64,000 nt of DNA from Anoplopoma fimbria (taxonomy: Eukaryota; Chordata; Actinopteri; Perciformes; Anoplopomatidae). The notes beneath the pieces were generated by a model. The model did not search any database. It saw only the letters and a list, made by a program, of their open reading frames with translations, and had not been told where the DNA came from. Below are positions 22,185 to 33,174 of this stretch, piece by piece. Position 1 is the stretch's first letter; each line of letters starts with the position of its first letter. The position numbers and the translations under genes are program-made. The DNA is taken from contig NC_072456.1 of assembly GCF_027596085.1 (NCBI RefSeq), positions 25,712,261 to 25,776,260 on the forward strand, given 5' to 3'.

Positions 22185-24957
22185 TATAAAAATGTTCTTG
22201 GATGAAAGAACATTTTACTAATTACTTTATGAAGTAATTAGTGGCGGTTCTCACAGTTTAGCAACTTAGAAATCCCCAGACATTCAGTAGGAGGAAACCT
22301 CGGCTTGTCTAGTACTTCTGAAATGCTATTCACTTGAAATGCTCAAAATTTCTGATCTTCAGCTCCATGTCTTATTTTGTCTAATTTTATGAAGTGGGTG
22401 CTTGTTAATGACTTTGCAGGCATGAACCATTCAGAACTTAAATCTATAGAAATAAAATTCTCCAATGTTCAGAGCTTGAACAAAGTATTTTATCATTATG
22501 TATAATTATAGATATACAATATATTATCCATGTGTTTTACATTTAAACACATGAAACCAACATCATGCATTTTAAAAACAAAGCAAAGTTTGAATTCATT
22601 AAATTCTTCTTCTAATCAATCTGGAGAAAATTGAAGCAGCAAGTGGTAATGATAGTGATAATCCAAAACTAGTTAGTTTATCAGTGAATCAGTCTGAAAC
22701 TGCAGCTTTTTAAACATAATAATGATAATGCAGATGTTGCGATCATTACTTAACTTGAGTATTTCCGATTTGTGCTAATTACAATTATTTTCACTCCGAT
22801 ACATTTTGTTATGTTTTTTTGTTTATCTTTTTGCACCTTTTTTTTTTATACGCCAGAACAATAGTTTGACATTTTGTAAAATACTCTTATTTGCGTTCTT
22901 TTGGAGAGTTAGATGAGAAGATTGATACCTCTTTAGTGTCTGTAAAATACATAGAAGGCTACCCCCAGCAACCAGTTAGCTTAGCATAAACACTGGAAAC
23001 ATGGGTAAACAGCGAGCCTGGCTCTGTCTGTCTGTGCAATAATGTTGAAATGATGTTCTCACTAATGATGCCTGTCATGTTTATTGTCTCTTTTCTTGTA
23101 TGCAGGTCAGTCAGAATGTTCCATGGGTCAGTCAGAATGTTCCTTGGGTCAGTCAGAATGTTCCATGGGTCATTCAGAATGTTCCTTGGGTCAGTCACAA
23201 TGTTCCATGGGTCAGTCAGCATGTTCCATGGGTCAGTCACAATGTTCCATCGGTCAGTCACAATGTTCCATCGGTCAGTCACATTGTTCCATCGGTCAGT
23301 CAGCATGTTCCATGGGTCAGTCACAATGTTCCATCGGTCAGTCACAATGTTCTATGGGTCATTCAGAATGATTGACTGAGGAAGGTGAAACTCTTGGCCG
23401 TGATACTCTTCGGAAGACGTTTTTTCTAAAATGCATAAAACTTAATAAACAATTACATTACATTACATTCATTAAGTCATTTCATTTTGTCTTTTTTTGT
23501 AACACAGCTCAGGTTTGAAGGAGAGAGAGGATATTGTAACTTTTTCTTACCTCATTCATGTCAGCCTTCCCTTGTAAGATTTATTATGTATCAAACAGTT
23601 GCATGAAAAAACACTATGAACCAGAAAAGTGTCTATTGCCTGACAACGGTCCTGCACATATTGTGAAAATCTATGTTCTATTAAGATAATCAATGTTTAA
23701 ATCAGGGTATATCAGCTTAAAGTTGTTCCAGTTCAATTCTGTTACATTATTTTGAAATACCAGGAGGGCAGGTTTTGCAGTTTTGTACAAGTCAAGGAAG
23801 GGTTTTAAGATTAAAAACACTGCTATACATCGCCTTTTTAAGGTTCAGCCCAGGTTCAGGGTAATGTGTCGACAGAAAAAAATGATACAAATTTAAATGT
23901 GATTAAAAAGGATGACAAAATCTAAACGTTATTAACCTGTCCAAGAAACTGCCCCTAGGTCACTAAGTGGTTGGTCTCTTAATTTAACTCATAGCTCATA
24001 AATCAGTTTGAGTGTCAAGGATTGATTACCAAGCTGCTCTAAATCCTTCGTAAAGGCTGAGCCTACCAAATTTAATGATCACACCTTTCATTTTTTACCA
24101 GCATTTTACATTCCTTAAGGGACACAGAGGTGAGTGTGAGACCGTGGGTACATCCCAAGTCTCTTAAATTAGGTTTGTTCGAGATGATCAGTCCTGCGCA
24201 GAATCGATCACCGGTGATCACTGGTTAGATTTGTGTCCGACTTGATCCCGACTTGCTCTGACGTCATGAACACGTTGGCAATGACAACCTCAAGAGAGTG
24301 AGGCGGCTGCAGGTTTTAGAGCTGACTGCATGGCGCAGTGCATGATGGGAAACGCTTGCTGTCTCCTGATCAAAGAGCTGATTGGCTCTTAGTTTTGACA
24401 ACAAACACGTTTTGTAGAAAATTCTTATTTTCTGTGTAAATGTAAGATTTGATGCTAGATTGTTGGCTAATGGACTCACGTTGTGCATGATGTGGCTGAT
24501 AATAATAATAATAATTTATTATTATTATCATAATATATAAGGTTATTTATTTAGTATCTGTAAATAAAGATATTTATTGAGAAAGCCTAATTCCAACTTG
24601 ATGTCAACATGTTTTCAGTCAGAGAACTGGAATGTGTGAAGTCCATAGATTAATGATGTGAAGCATCAGAAAACCTTTAAAAGGAGAGAACCATTGTCAC
24701 TGATATACAACAGCCGTTGACCTTACAATGAATTGATTTTGAAATATAGATATAAGAGCCATAAGTAACTTCAAATAGTAGTCCAGCATAAATCTTATAA
24801 AACAAAAAGGATATTAAAAAGCATAAAACAAAAAAGAGATTAAAAAAGCTTAAATTTCTATTTTGACTTTTTGTTTTTACCATTCCTTTTTCTGTCCTAT
24901 CCACCCTTTCTGAACATCTTAGAGAATGCTATCTAACTTTATGAGCATTAAGCCTAA
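22185..24957 (-). repeat. Repeated block, copy 3 (inverted)
   Basis: The reverse complement of 3505-5920 and of 18360-20608, starting at TATAAAAATGTTCTTGG and ending at GAGCATTAAGCC. It holds an additional stretch near 24205-24415, with ACGTCATGAACACG and GCATGATGGGAAACG, that copies 1 and 2 lack. It is therefore probably closer to the ancestral full-length form at that point. No host exon. Confidence 0.75.
23100..23375 (-). repeat. 21-bp minisatellite in block copy 3
   Basis: About thirteen units of GTCAGTCAGAATGTTCCATG type on the plus strand, the complement of the arrays in copies 1 and 2. Open frames here are repeat artefacts. Confidence 0.9.
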
Positions 24958-25104
24958 ACTTAGAAAAACAAGGGTTGAAGCGCCCTCTATTGGCGACCCA
25001 TATTCATGTCATACAGTCAATAAGGAGTTGTTTTACCATTCAGATCATTCATAATGGGTGCTTACTATATTCCTACAGAAGAGTTGCGTGAATTATTCAC
25101 ACTG

Positions 25105-25870
25105 ATGCCGTGTTCACACCAAAAGCGAAATTTTCGCGCGTTCAGTTTACATGTAAAGTCAATGCACAGACGCGAATATACGCAAATATACGCGAGTAGA
25201 CGCAAACTCGAGCCTTGCGTCGCGAATGAGGCGAAATTGCGAAATTCGCATCATCGCTTTATTTCAACTCTGGCAAAAAATCTGCGTGACGCTGTGTTGC
25301 GAAAGCCAATCAGCGTTGAGATTCGCCTCCTGTCACTCTGTCATCGATCCGAGCTCCGTTCACAAAACAAGCTTTTATAAAGTGATTTCCTTGTCGTCTT
25401 GCAGAGAGAACTAACAAAACATGAATTCTGACTTTTTACAAACAACCATCATTGTGTTGTTATTTCGGCGTCCCTTTTTGTACATTTATTGCAATTAAAT
25501 CACAGTAAAATTGTTTATTTTCGGTCCATACAGCTGTAGTAAACCAGCCGACGTGTGGCTCGCTGGATTCAGTGAATACGGCGCCACCGGACGATGTTAT
25601 GAACCAGACAAGATGGCGTTTAGTTTCCCGGGATATCTGGGACTGCCACAACAAGTATAAAGCAGATATAGTAGTTATTTCTAGTTATTTATGAATGGTT
25701 GATGGCGGAAATAAATGGATGAGTTGACAACGGTTTCCATGGAGATAAGCCCCTCCCCTCTCCGGCTTGTCTAGCGCGAATGAAGCGAATAAACACAAAC
25801 GGACCTGCGAGTAAACTGACGCGAAGACGCGTTGCGAATATTCGCTTCGCTTTTGGTGTGAACACGGCAT
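25105..25870. mobile_element. 766-bp MITE with perfect 25-bp terminal inverted repeats
   Basis: Starts ATGCCGTGTTCACACCAAAA GCGAA and ends with its exact complement at 25846-25870. The interior is rich in CGCGAATA/GCGAA words near both ends, which extends the imperfect inversion. There is no coding capacity. Flanks TGA (left) and TTA (right) could be a mutated 3-bp TNA duplication of Harbinger type, but this is weak. Confidence 0.75.
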
Positions 25871-25914
25871 TACAGAGTTGGGCACAGACTGACCTTCTAT
25901 CTCGTTGAGGGTTG

Positions 25915-27515
25915 TACTTCTCTTGGCAGCTCGTGGTTTTGGCGCATTTGGTGGTTTTGGCACGTTTGGCGCGTTTGATGGTTTTGGCGCATTTGGTGGT
26001 TTTGGCGCGTTTGGTGGTTTTGGCGCATTTGGTGTTTTTTTGCGCATTTGGTGGTTTTGTCGCATTTGGTGGTTCTGACACGTTTGGTGGTTTTGGCACG
26101 GTTTTGTCGCATTTGGTGGTTTTGGTTTTTTTGCATTTGGTGGTTTTGGTTTTGTCGCATTTGGTGGTTTTGGCGCATTTGGTGGTTTTTGCGCATGGTT
26201 TTGCGTTTTTTTTTTTTTGCGCATTTGGTGGTTTTTGCGCATTTGGTGGTTTTGCGCATTTGGTGGTTTTGGCATTTGGTGGTTTTGTCGCATTTGGTGG
26301 TTTTTTTGGCGCGCATTTGGTGGTTTTTTTGGTGTTTTTTTTTTACGCATTTGGTGGTTCTGTCGCATTTGGTGTTTTTTTTGCGCATTTGGTGGTTTTG
26401 GTGTTTTTTTATGCATTTGGTGGTTTTGGTGCGCGCATTTGGTGGTTTTGGTTTTGGCGCATTTGGTGGTTTTGTCGCATTTGGTGTTTTTTTGCGCATT
26501 TGGTGGTTTTGCCGCATTTGGTGGTTTTGTCACATTTGGTGGTTTTGGCGCATTTGGTGGTTTTTTTTGCGCATTTGGTGGTTTTGGCGCATTTGGCGGT
26601 TTTGGCAGTTTTGGCAGTTTTGGTGTATTTGGTGGTTTTGCATTTGGTGGTTTTTGCGCGGTGGTTTTGGCACATTTGGTGGTTTTGGCGCATTTGGTGG
26701 TTTTGCACATTTGGTGGTTTTGGCACGTTTGGTGGTTTTGGCGGTGTTTTGGTGGTTTTGCGGTTTTGGCGGTTTGGTGTTTTTTTTGCGCATTTGGTGG
26801 TTTTTAAGCATTTGTCGCATTTGGTGGTTTTGTTTGCGCATTTGGTGGTTTTTTTTGCGCATTTGGTGTTTTTGCGCATTTGGTGGTTTTTGCGCATTTG
26901 GTGGGTTTTTTGGTGCGCATTTGGTGGTTTTGGCGCATTTGGTGGTTTTGGCGCATTTGGTGGTTTAATCATCATTTGGTGGTTTTGGCGCATTTGGTGG
27001 TTTTGCGCATTTGGTGTTTTTGCAGATTTGCATTTGGTGGTTTTTGGTGCGCATTTGGTGGTTTTTTGCGCATTTGGTGGTTTTGGCGCATTTGGTGTTT
27101 TTTGCGCATTTGGTGGTTTTGGCGCATTTGGTGGTTTTTGCGCATTTGGTGGTTTTGCGCATTTGGTGGTTTTTTGCGCATTTGGTGCAGTTTTGCATTT
27201 GGTGGTTTTGGTTTTGGCGCATTTGGTGGTTTTGGCAAGGTGGTTTTGGCACGAACTTCATTTGGTGGTTTTTATTTTGGTGGTTTTTTGCGCCTGGTTT
27301 TGTACACATTTGGTTTTTTTTTGGCGCATTTTGGTGGTTTTGCGCATTTGGTGGTTTTTGTCGCATTTGGTGGTTTTGGCAATTTGGTGGTTTTGCACAT
27401 TTGGTTTTTTTTTGCAAACTTTTTGGCACGTTTGGTGGTTTTGGCGCAATTGGGTGCGTTTATTTTGGTGTTCAAGGTTTTGACAATTTGGTGGTTTTGT
27501 CCCATTTGGCCCTTT
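25915..27515 (+). repeat. 1.6-kb minisatellite, 18-bp unit GCGCATTTGGTGGTTTTG
   Basis: About eighty imperfect units, with losses of GCGCA or runs of extra T. The unit length is a multiple of three and few frames contain stops. Long ORFs therefore appear on both strands (Phe-Gly-Gly-rich on plus, Lys-Pro-Pro-Asn-rich on minus). Neither has a recognisable domain, start context or homologous exon, so I treat it as non-coding. Confidence 0.93.
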
Positions 27516-27939
27516 TGCCTGTAATAACATATATTGAGAAAAATAATTACTGGCATGATTTATCCTAAGTTTAAAAGTAAAAAAAACAAAAAAACATTGT
27601 GATTTAATCATCTAAGTATGAAAGAAAATGACTAAAATTGCTTGATGTTCAGATTTCCAACCGGAATTTGTGGAACGTCATATAACTCCCCCAGTGTCAC
27701 TGCGCCGGGCTGTTTCTCAATAAGTGAACTTTCTTTTTTTGCTTGTCTTTATTCCCCATTATACACACTTGTTATAATTGCTATTATTGTGCAATCAAAC
27801 TAACATTAAAGCAATATTTTATTCAAGGGACAACTGAGGAAACCCAGGCCCTCATTGCCTGTATGACTGGGTCAGGGATGGAGACAGGTTTGTGCTGTCT
27901 CCATTCATAATGATTAATATCTTATTGAAGAGGCAGTGT

Positions 27940-28092
27940 GTCACTCTTTGTTACTTTGTCACTCTTTGTTACTCTTTGTCACTCTGTGTCACTCTTTGTC
28001 ACTCTGTGTCACTCTTTGTTACTCTGTGTCACTCTTTGTGTCACTACTCTGTGTTTTTGTCCTCTTTGTTACTCTGGTCACTCTGTGTCACT
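27940..28092 (+). repeat. Minisatellite of GTCACTCTGT/TTACTCTTT units
   Basis: About 10-bp degenerate units alternating CACTCTTTGT and CACTCTGTGT. A short version sits at the homologous place 16395-16430. Confidence 0.85.
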
Positions 28093-28110
28093 TTTGTTTA
28101 TGTTTTTTTC

Positions 28111-28200
28111 CAGGGACTTTGTAACCACTTCTGACCTGGAAATAACTGCCAAACAGGCCAAAAAGAAGTAGAACAACAACAAGTTTGCTGCAACAACCAG
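28111..28200 (+). pseudogene. Myb/SANT-like exon copy with a nonsense change
   Basis: After a TTTTTCCAG acceptor the frame reads RDFVTTSDLEITAKQAKKK and then TAG, where the copy at 16298-16382 has TGG (Trp). The remainder runs on without the expected KDKYK motif. Confidence 0.6.
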
Positions 28201-29523
28201 GGGCGGACTAATGGAGTGCAGCATCCATCTGACTGAACCACTGCCAGCTGGTACAGTCTATTATGTATTATATTTATTGCTTATTTATGTGTTTTTACTA
28301 TTTGATATTTATTAAACTGTTTTCTAAATATGAATTGTCTATCAATTGTTGAAGTCTACCAGAATAAAATGTCCCTCTAACCTCTGACCTGTTTGATCCG
28401 GTGCTTACTGTTATTAATGTAATCTATTTATTTCATTGCTTGATAGGCAGTGTAAGAGCACACCTATCTTCCCAGGTTCTGAGTCAAAAAGTTACAGTAG
28501 CCTACATGATTACTGTATTATAGACATGAAATGTCCTGTTTCTGTTGATGTCTGTCCTGGTTAATGACTAATGATGTGCGTGGCACAGATGAAGTACAGG
28601 TAGGCTACTTCTTGCATTGATGTATTGTGATGTTTGTGCGCCTAACTGTACAAGGCCTGTCAGACTGAGTATCAGCCTCTTTATGTTGAGTACCAAGAAG
28701 ACAAATGGCAGGTCTGTATGTGGAATGTATGCTAATCCATTCCAATATTAAACTAAAGTATCAAACCTCCCCTGTACTGGCCAGTTTATCAGGTAGGCCT
28801 AGATAAAGCTAATGTAGTCTAATATAACAGCCCTGTATATACATGTTAACTTCAGCAAGGTTATAATGTTGCTTTTTTAAAATGTAAATAGTTTTTCAGA
28901 GGTGTTGGTCCATCCCATGTATATGAAGGGTAGACTAAATATTAGAAACACCTCTCAGTATAACGTTACAGTTCAACAGCACCACAAACCAAGCTGACAC
29001 AAAAAATAAATCACCACCTCTAAAACATTAAATAAAGACTTTATACAATATTAAACTGCATTAGTTTTTAACCTAGGTGTGCCAAGTAAACTGTCAAGTC
29101 TACATATAAATGATAGTAGACAGGTTAAAAAGCATAGGATGATTATACAAACGTACAAAGCTAGAGAGACAGGCTAATATGGCCCGTCCTCCTCTTCAGC
29201 TTCTCTATAAAGCGCACCGAGAGCAACGGCAACCAGCCTCTGATCCATTTTGATGTCCTTATCATTTTTTATATTATTATATTATAATTATATCATTTTC
29301 GTTTTATTGTCAATATATATGACTGAAGATAACCGGAGTAGACAGGGCCAGAGCCGAGCTGAGTTGCTGACGTCATTAAGTTCACTGCTGTTCCGATTGC
29401 AAAATGACAGTACTGCATCCTCGCGTCCTCGGGAGTTTGTACTCCCGAGTTGAACTATCCAAGTCTGAACTAGCAAGTTTGCAAGTCCAAACTTGACAAT
29501 ACTTGGTATTGAGAAAGGGCCCA

Positions 29524-31050
29524 TCCTAGCTCTGCGTAGCTCCGCCTCTCACTAGTGCGCATCCAATCAAAAGACGTGCCCGTGCTGACGTCATTGTACA
29601 CCTGCTAGCTGGCCCCTCAGACTCGCAATCTGATTGGTTAACTCCACAGTTTCGTTTTTGTTCACTTTAAGCTACAGGCGCCGGCGCTGTTGAGTCTGAA
29701 GGCCTAAGGGCAGATTTCTTGGACCCTAGCAACACATGACAGCTGAAATATGATTGGATAAAAGCTCTAACATAAAGGCCAGCCCTCCAGTCTCAACCTG
29801 AGGCTGGAAGCAGCACAACCAAGAGAAGAGAATAAACTATGGGGAATAATTGAATACATATTTGTGGAAAAAATATATTATTTATATTCTGAGCAGAGGC
29901 CTAAAAAATAGGTGTGTTCTTAAAAGGTTAAAACTCAGAAAATACTCCATTACAAGTTAAAGTCCTGGATTCAAATTATTTAAGTACAGAAGTATTATCA
30001 GCAGTATGTACTTAAAGTATCAAAAGGAAAATGTATTTATGTTTTTATCACTACCAATAATGACAACATGTCAGAGCATTTTAATGTAATCAAGTTATAG
30101 ATACGTTGTATACTACTGGGTAGATTAGTAGTACAGTACTGCATCAGATCATGTGTGTTTTATGGAAAAAGTAAGTAAAGTTGTAAAGTAGAATATTCCT
30201 TTTGAGATGGAGCAGAAGTATAAAGTAGCAGAATATGGAAATACTCAGGTAAAGTAGATTATATAAAAAAACTGTACTTACGTACCGGAGTTAAACGCAC
30301 TTAGTCACAGTCCTATACTTGGTATATAGACTCATCATTGTGGATTGAGGGGACATCGGACCACATGATCAACCCTTTGCAAGTCATAACCCTCAATCTG
30401 GTTGTTTCAACTTGCAGCACTTTTGTGTGCAAAAGTGAACTTATAACAGAACACATCATTCAAAGTATAACTAATTTGTGATAGTTAATTTTGAATATGA
30501 GAAAATGTGTTATTATTATTATTATTATTTGCCTCTTATGCTTCAGATATTGACACCGTCTCAAACGTGTCCTGGAGACTGAGAGAGACTCCAGTGGGAG
30601 GAGGACAAGTCTTGTGTGCTAGAGTCTGTAAAGAACAAACAGATGATGCTCGAGGAGGAGAAGCAGGAGGAGTAAGTGGGTAATAAAAAAATCAGAGATT
30701 GCTTGATGGAGAAATGTATGGATCTAGAGAGAGAGATCCAGAAAAAAGATCTCTCTTGAGAAGAGTCCTCCAGCCCTTGGTCTCTGATCTTCTCCACTCC
30801 AACTCATCATCCAAGCTACAACCCCCCTTTTTTCCAGTGAAAACAGTGACAAATATGATTGGCACTTTAAATACCTTATGCAATTACACTTTCAACCAAT
30901 TAATGCCCTGTTTTCCCACTGTCTAAGGAAAACCTTGATAAATGTTTCAGAAAACTAGGTTTCATAAAAGTCTAATAAACCTCCAAATCCCCCAAACTTT
31001 TTAACCTAATGGATGATGTGTTTTAATTTGCATGTAAATAACACCTCAGC
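29524..31050. other. Intergenic sequence upstream of aqp12, with a probable MITE
   Basis: About 29935-30310 is rich in AAGTA/TACTT words (TACTTAAAGTATCAAAAGGA and similar). The same style occurs at 36000-36430 and, inverted, at 47390-47670, so it is probably a dispersed non-autonomous element. A short coding-like piece lies at 30600-30760. Otherwise I see nothing. Confidence 0.4.
30600..30757 (+). other. Possible coiled-coil coding remnant
   Basis: One frame reads LESVKNKQMMLEEEKQEE (about 30619-30672). After an interruption, another reads CLMEKCMDLEREIQKKDLS before a stop. It is charged and heptad-like, but no splice-consistent gene could be built and no family is recognised. Confidence 0.2.
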
Positions 31051-31126
31051 CATTTAGTCAAACAGGAAAAAACTCCCTTAGAGTAAATGCCATCCTGTAG
31101 AGAGAGAGAGAGGGAGAAACGTGATC

Positions 31127-31134
31127 TATAAATA
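31127..31134 (+). promoter_or_regulatory. Candidate TATA box of aqp12
   Basis: TATAAATA lies 219 bp upstream of the aqp12 start codon in otherwise ordinary sequence. Placement for transcription of this gene is inferred; no transcript start is visible. Confidence 0.35.
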
Positions 31135-31352
31135 CATGACCGCCACTACTGAAGGCCGACTTCTTGACCTGACCTTGTGTGTCGGTCCATGTGTATTTTG
31201 GCAGGTGGCTGTTGGATAAAAACCTGACGTGTCTCTGATAAGAAATGTGTCTCTGCATGTGCCACGTTGTCAAACAAGACAGAGGAGTTGTTGTGTCAAA
31301 CCCCTCATTCATTTTCTTTTGGGGGAGAAAAAAGAAACAGCACATCTGAGCC

Positions 31353-33024
31353 ATGTCGGGTCTGAACGCATCTCTGGGATACTTCCTGGCTGTTGTGGTT
31401 TTTGCGGCCTTGGTCCGAACGCTCTTCAGGAAATGGCCTCGCTTCGGTTTTGTTTTGGAGTTTGCGTCCTCCTTCATGCTGGTGGCGTGTCGGCTGGAGG
31501 TGCAGACCATCGTGGAGGTGGGTGAGTGGGCCGGGGGTTTGGGTCCTGACGTGACTCTGACCATACTGTTCTTGGTGCTGCTGACGCACGGCGTGATCTG
31601 CGGCGGTGGGTCGGGGAATCCCACCCTGGTTGTGCTGAAGTTCCTGCAGCTGGAGGCCTCCACCCTTCCCACGCTGCTCGCTCTGGTCGCCCAGTTTCTC
31701 GGGGCCCACCTGGGCCTTCTTGCAGCTACATACTACTGGAGCCTGGAGCTGACAGACATGCACATGATCAAAAACCTGATGGCCAGAGAGTGCAGCACGT
31801 CTCTGCTGGTCTCTTTGCTCCAGGGTTTTTTCACAGAGTGCGTTTGCACGTTCTTCTTTTGTCTGGTCTATCTAAACCTGTGTCGCAGGTCTGCTCTGAT
31901 CCAGGTGCCCCTGATCGCTGTCCTCCTCACTTTCCTGTCCCATATAGGTAAGTTTCAGTTGGTATTGTTACAGAAATGTTTACAGTTTGCTAAAAGTAAA
32001 TCTGCTCCATTTGAATTCAACATTCAGATTTTTTTAACCTTTTTTTTTGTACTGATGATAAAGTATGGGCCGGGCCCATACTTTATCATCAGTACAAAAA
32101 AAAAAAGGTTAAAAAAAAAAAAAAAAAAATCCTTTCATACAAAGAAACTTTGTTCTTGTAAATATGAGAAAATAAGTGCAGGAAAATTACTGGACTACAA
32201 AAAGAATTTTAAAAAATATGGGAAAAGACACTAATATGGCTCAGTGCATGTTCAGTATCATCTAAGATCAAAGTGTTTGTGCATCCTCAGAAAGAAAACT
32301 CACTTTTTATTAATGGAAGCCTAAATCACCTGCAACATTTGTTTCCCCCTCTAGTAACTTCAATTACTCCATCATTAGTCATGCATCTGTTTACAAATCC
32401 GGCCAAAAAAAGCTAGAAGTCTAAAAATTGAAGAAAATATTGTATTATTTTAGTTTGTTTTGTTAATTTCTTTCACTGCATATTTAACCGCTAGTTATTT
32501 GATGTTCATGATCAGGTTTGTGCTTCAGTTTAGGCTTTTACGCAACACTAAAGTCCCTTGAACGCCTCCTTGGGATCCTCTGCTGAAAGTGTTAATTGAT
32601 AGTCTTGTGTTTCTGTTTCCACTTTCCAAAAAAGCATCTTCATCTGTGTAGTGAAGAGCAACTAACATAAACTTTATGTCTCCATCCTTTTTCTGCAGCC
32701 AAAGGCTACACCTCAGCTTACATGAATCCCTCCTTGTCTTACGGCCTCACCTTCTACTGTTCTGGATTTACCTTCTCAGAGTACGCAGTAGTCTACTGGC
32801 TGGGCTCCCTCACAGGTAAATTGCATTAAAATTAAATATAAGTGTCATTTCTTTAAAAAGCGAACACATTGTTTACAGTGAATGTCTGTTTTCTAGGCAT
32901 GATTCTGGCTCTTCTGCTGTTCATGGGTCACATCCCGAGGATCTTTTCCAAGAACCTCCTGTACTCTCAGAAGACGCGTTTCCGAGTGCCGAAGGGGGAC
33001 AAAGCAGAGAAGAAGAAAATGTGA
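31353..33024 (+). CDS. aqp12: Aquaporin-12 (superaquaporin), 3 exons
   Basis: Exons 31353-31947, 32699-32815 and 32897-33024 join in phase at GT-AG sites to 279 codons. The N-terminus MSGLNASLGYFLAVV and the block YWLGSLTGMILALLL ... RIFSKNLLYSQK align with mammalian AQP12. The first pore motif is NPT (residues 89-91), as in AQP12. The second is NPS (208-210) in MNPSLSYGLTF, where NPA is usual. Cys219 stands nine residues after it, the hallmark cysteine of the AQP11/12 group. A Lys-rich C-terminus (KGDKAEKKKM) follows the last helix. AQP11/12 proteins are intracellular membrane channels, and mammalian AQP12 is found in pancreatic acinar cells. The three-exon plan matches mammals. It converges with rpp21. 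Reading on past 31947 without splicing runs into intron 1 and should be ignored. The family call is firm; transport activity is not. Confidence 0.95.
32028..32118. repeat. Near-perfect palindrome in aqp12 intron 1
   Basis: Arms 32049-32071 and 32073-32095 are perfect complements around one central G (core GGGCC-G-GGCCC). They are extended outward by T9/A11 and AACC/GGTT. A long poly-A follows at 32111-32129. Confidence 0.9.
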
Positions 33025-33147
33025 AAGGAAACTGCACATTTTTTTAAAATTTCTTTTCAATCAAGCTTTATGGAAAAGTACCCGACAACAAATAGTCAGA
33101 GTTTTTTACTGTACAGAAATTGTTAAATATTCTTGTTGACAATTTTC

Positions 33148-33153
33148 AATAAA
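33148..33153 (+). terminator. Polyadenylation signal of aqp12
   Basis: AATAAA 124 bp after the stop codon, in TTTTCAATAAAGATC. Confidence 0.65.
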
Positions 33154-33174
33154 GATCATTAGCCTTAATGAAGT

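Larger units (their letters stand above)
27706..29523 (+). mobile_element. Deleted Harbinger-type element with GGGCTGTTTCTCAAT ends
   Basis: The left end is GGGCTGTTTCTCAATAAGTG at 27709. The right end TATTGAGAAAGGGCCC at 29507-29522 is its imperfect complement. Inside are a segment encoding TEETQALIACMTGSGM (27830-27880), a minisatellite, and a Myb-like exon with a stop in place of Trp. No transposase was found. The interior from 28200 to 29500 has no recognised gene. Confidence 0.5.

Noticed and set aside
22959..23379. ORFs with WNILTDPWN / MFHGSVRMF repeats
   Set aside because: Same minisatellite, inverted copy; no conservation of a reading frame between copies.
25685..27611. Very long overlapping ORFs (Phe-Gly-rich on plus, Lys-Pro-Pro-Asn-rich on minus) as a repeat-protein gene
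   Set aside because: They follow only from an 18-bp tandem unit with few stops. There are competing frames on both strands, frame-breaking T-run changes, and no domain, signal or exon context.
31058..31763. Antisense ORFs of 204 and 152 codons
   Set aside because: Shadow frames over aqp12 exon 1, which has a coherent aquaporin reading on the plus strand with splice sites.
31948..32234. C-terminal extension of the aquaporin reading through 31947
   Set aside because: It reads into intron 1 and the palindrome. A GTAAGT donor and exons 2-3 restore the family alignment.
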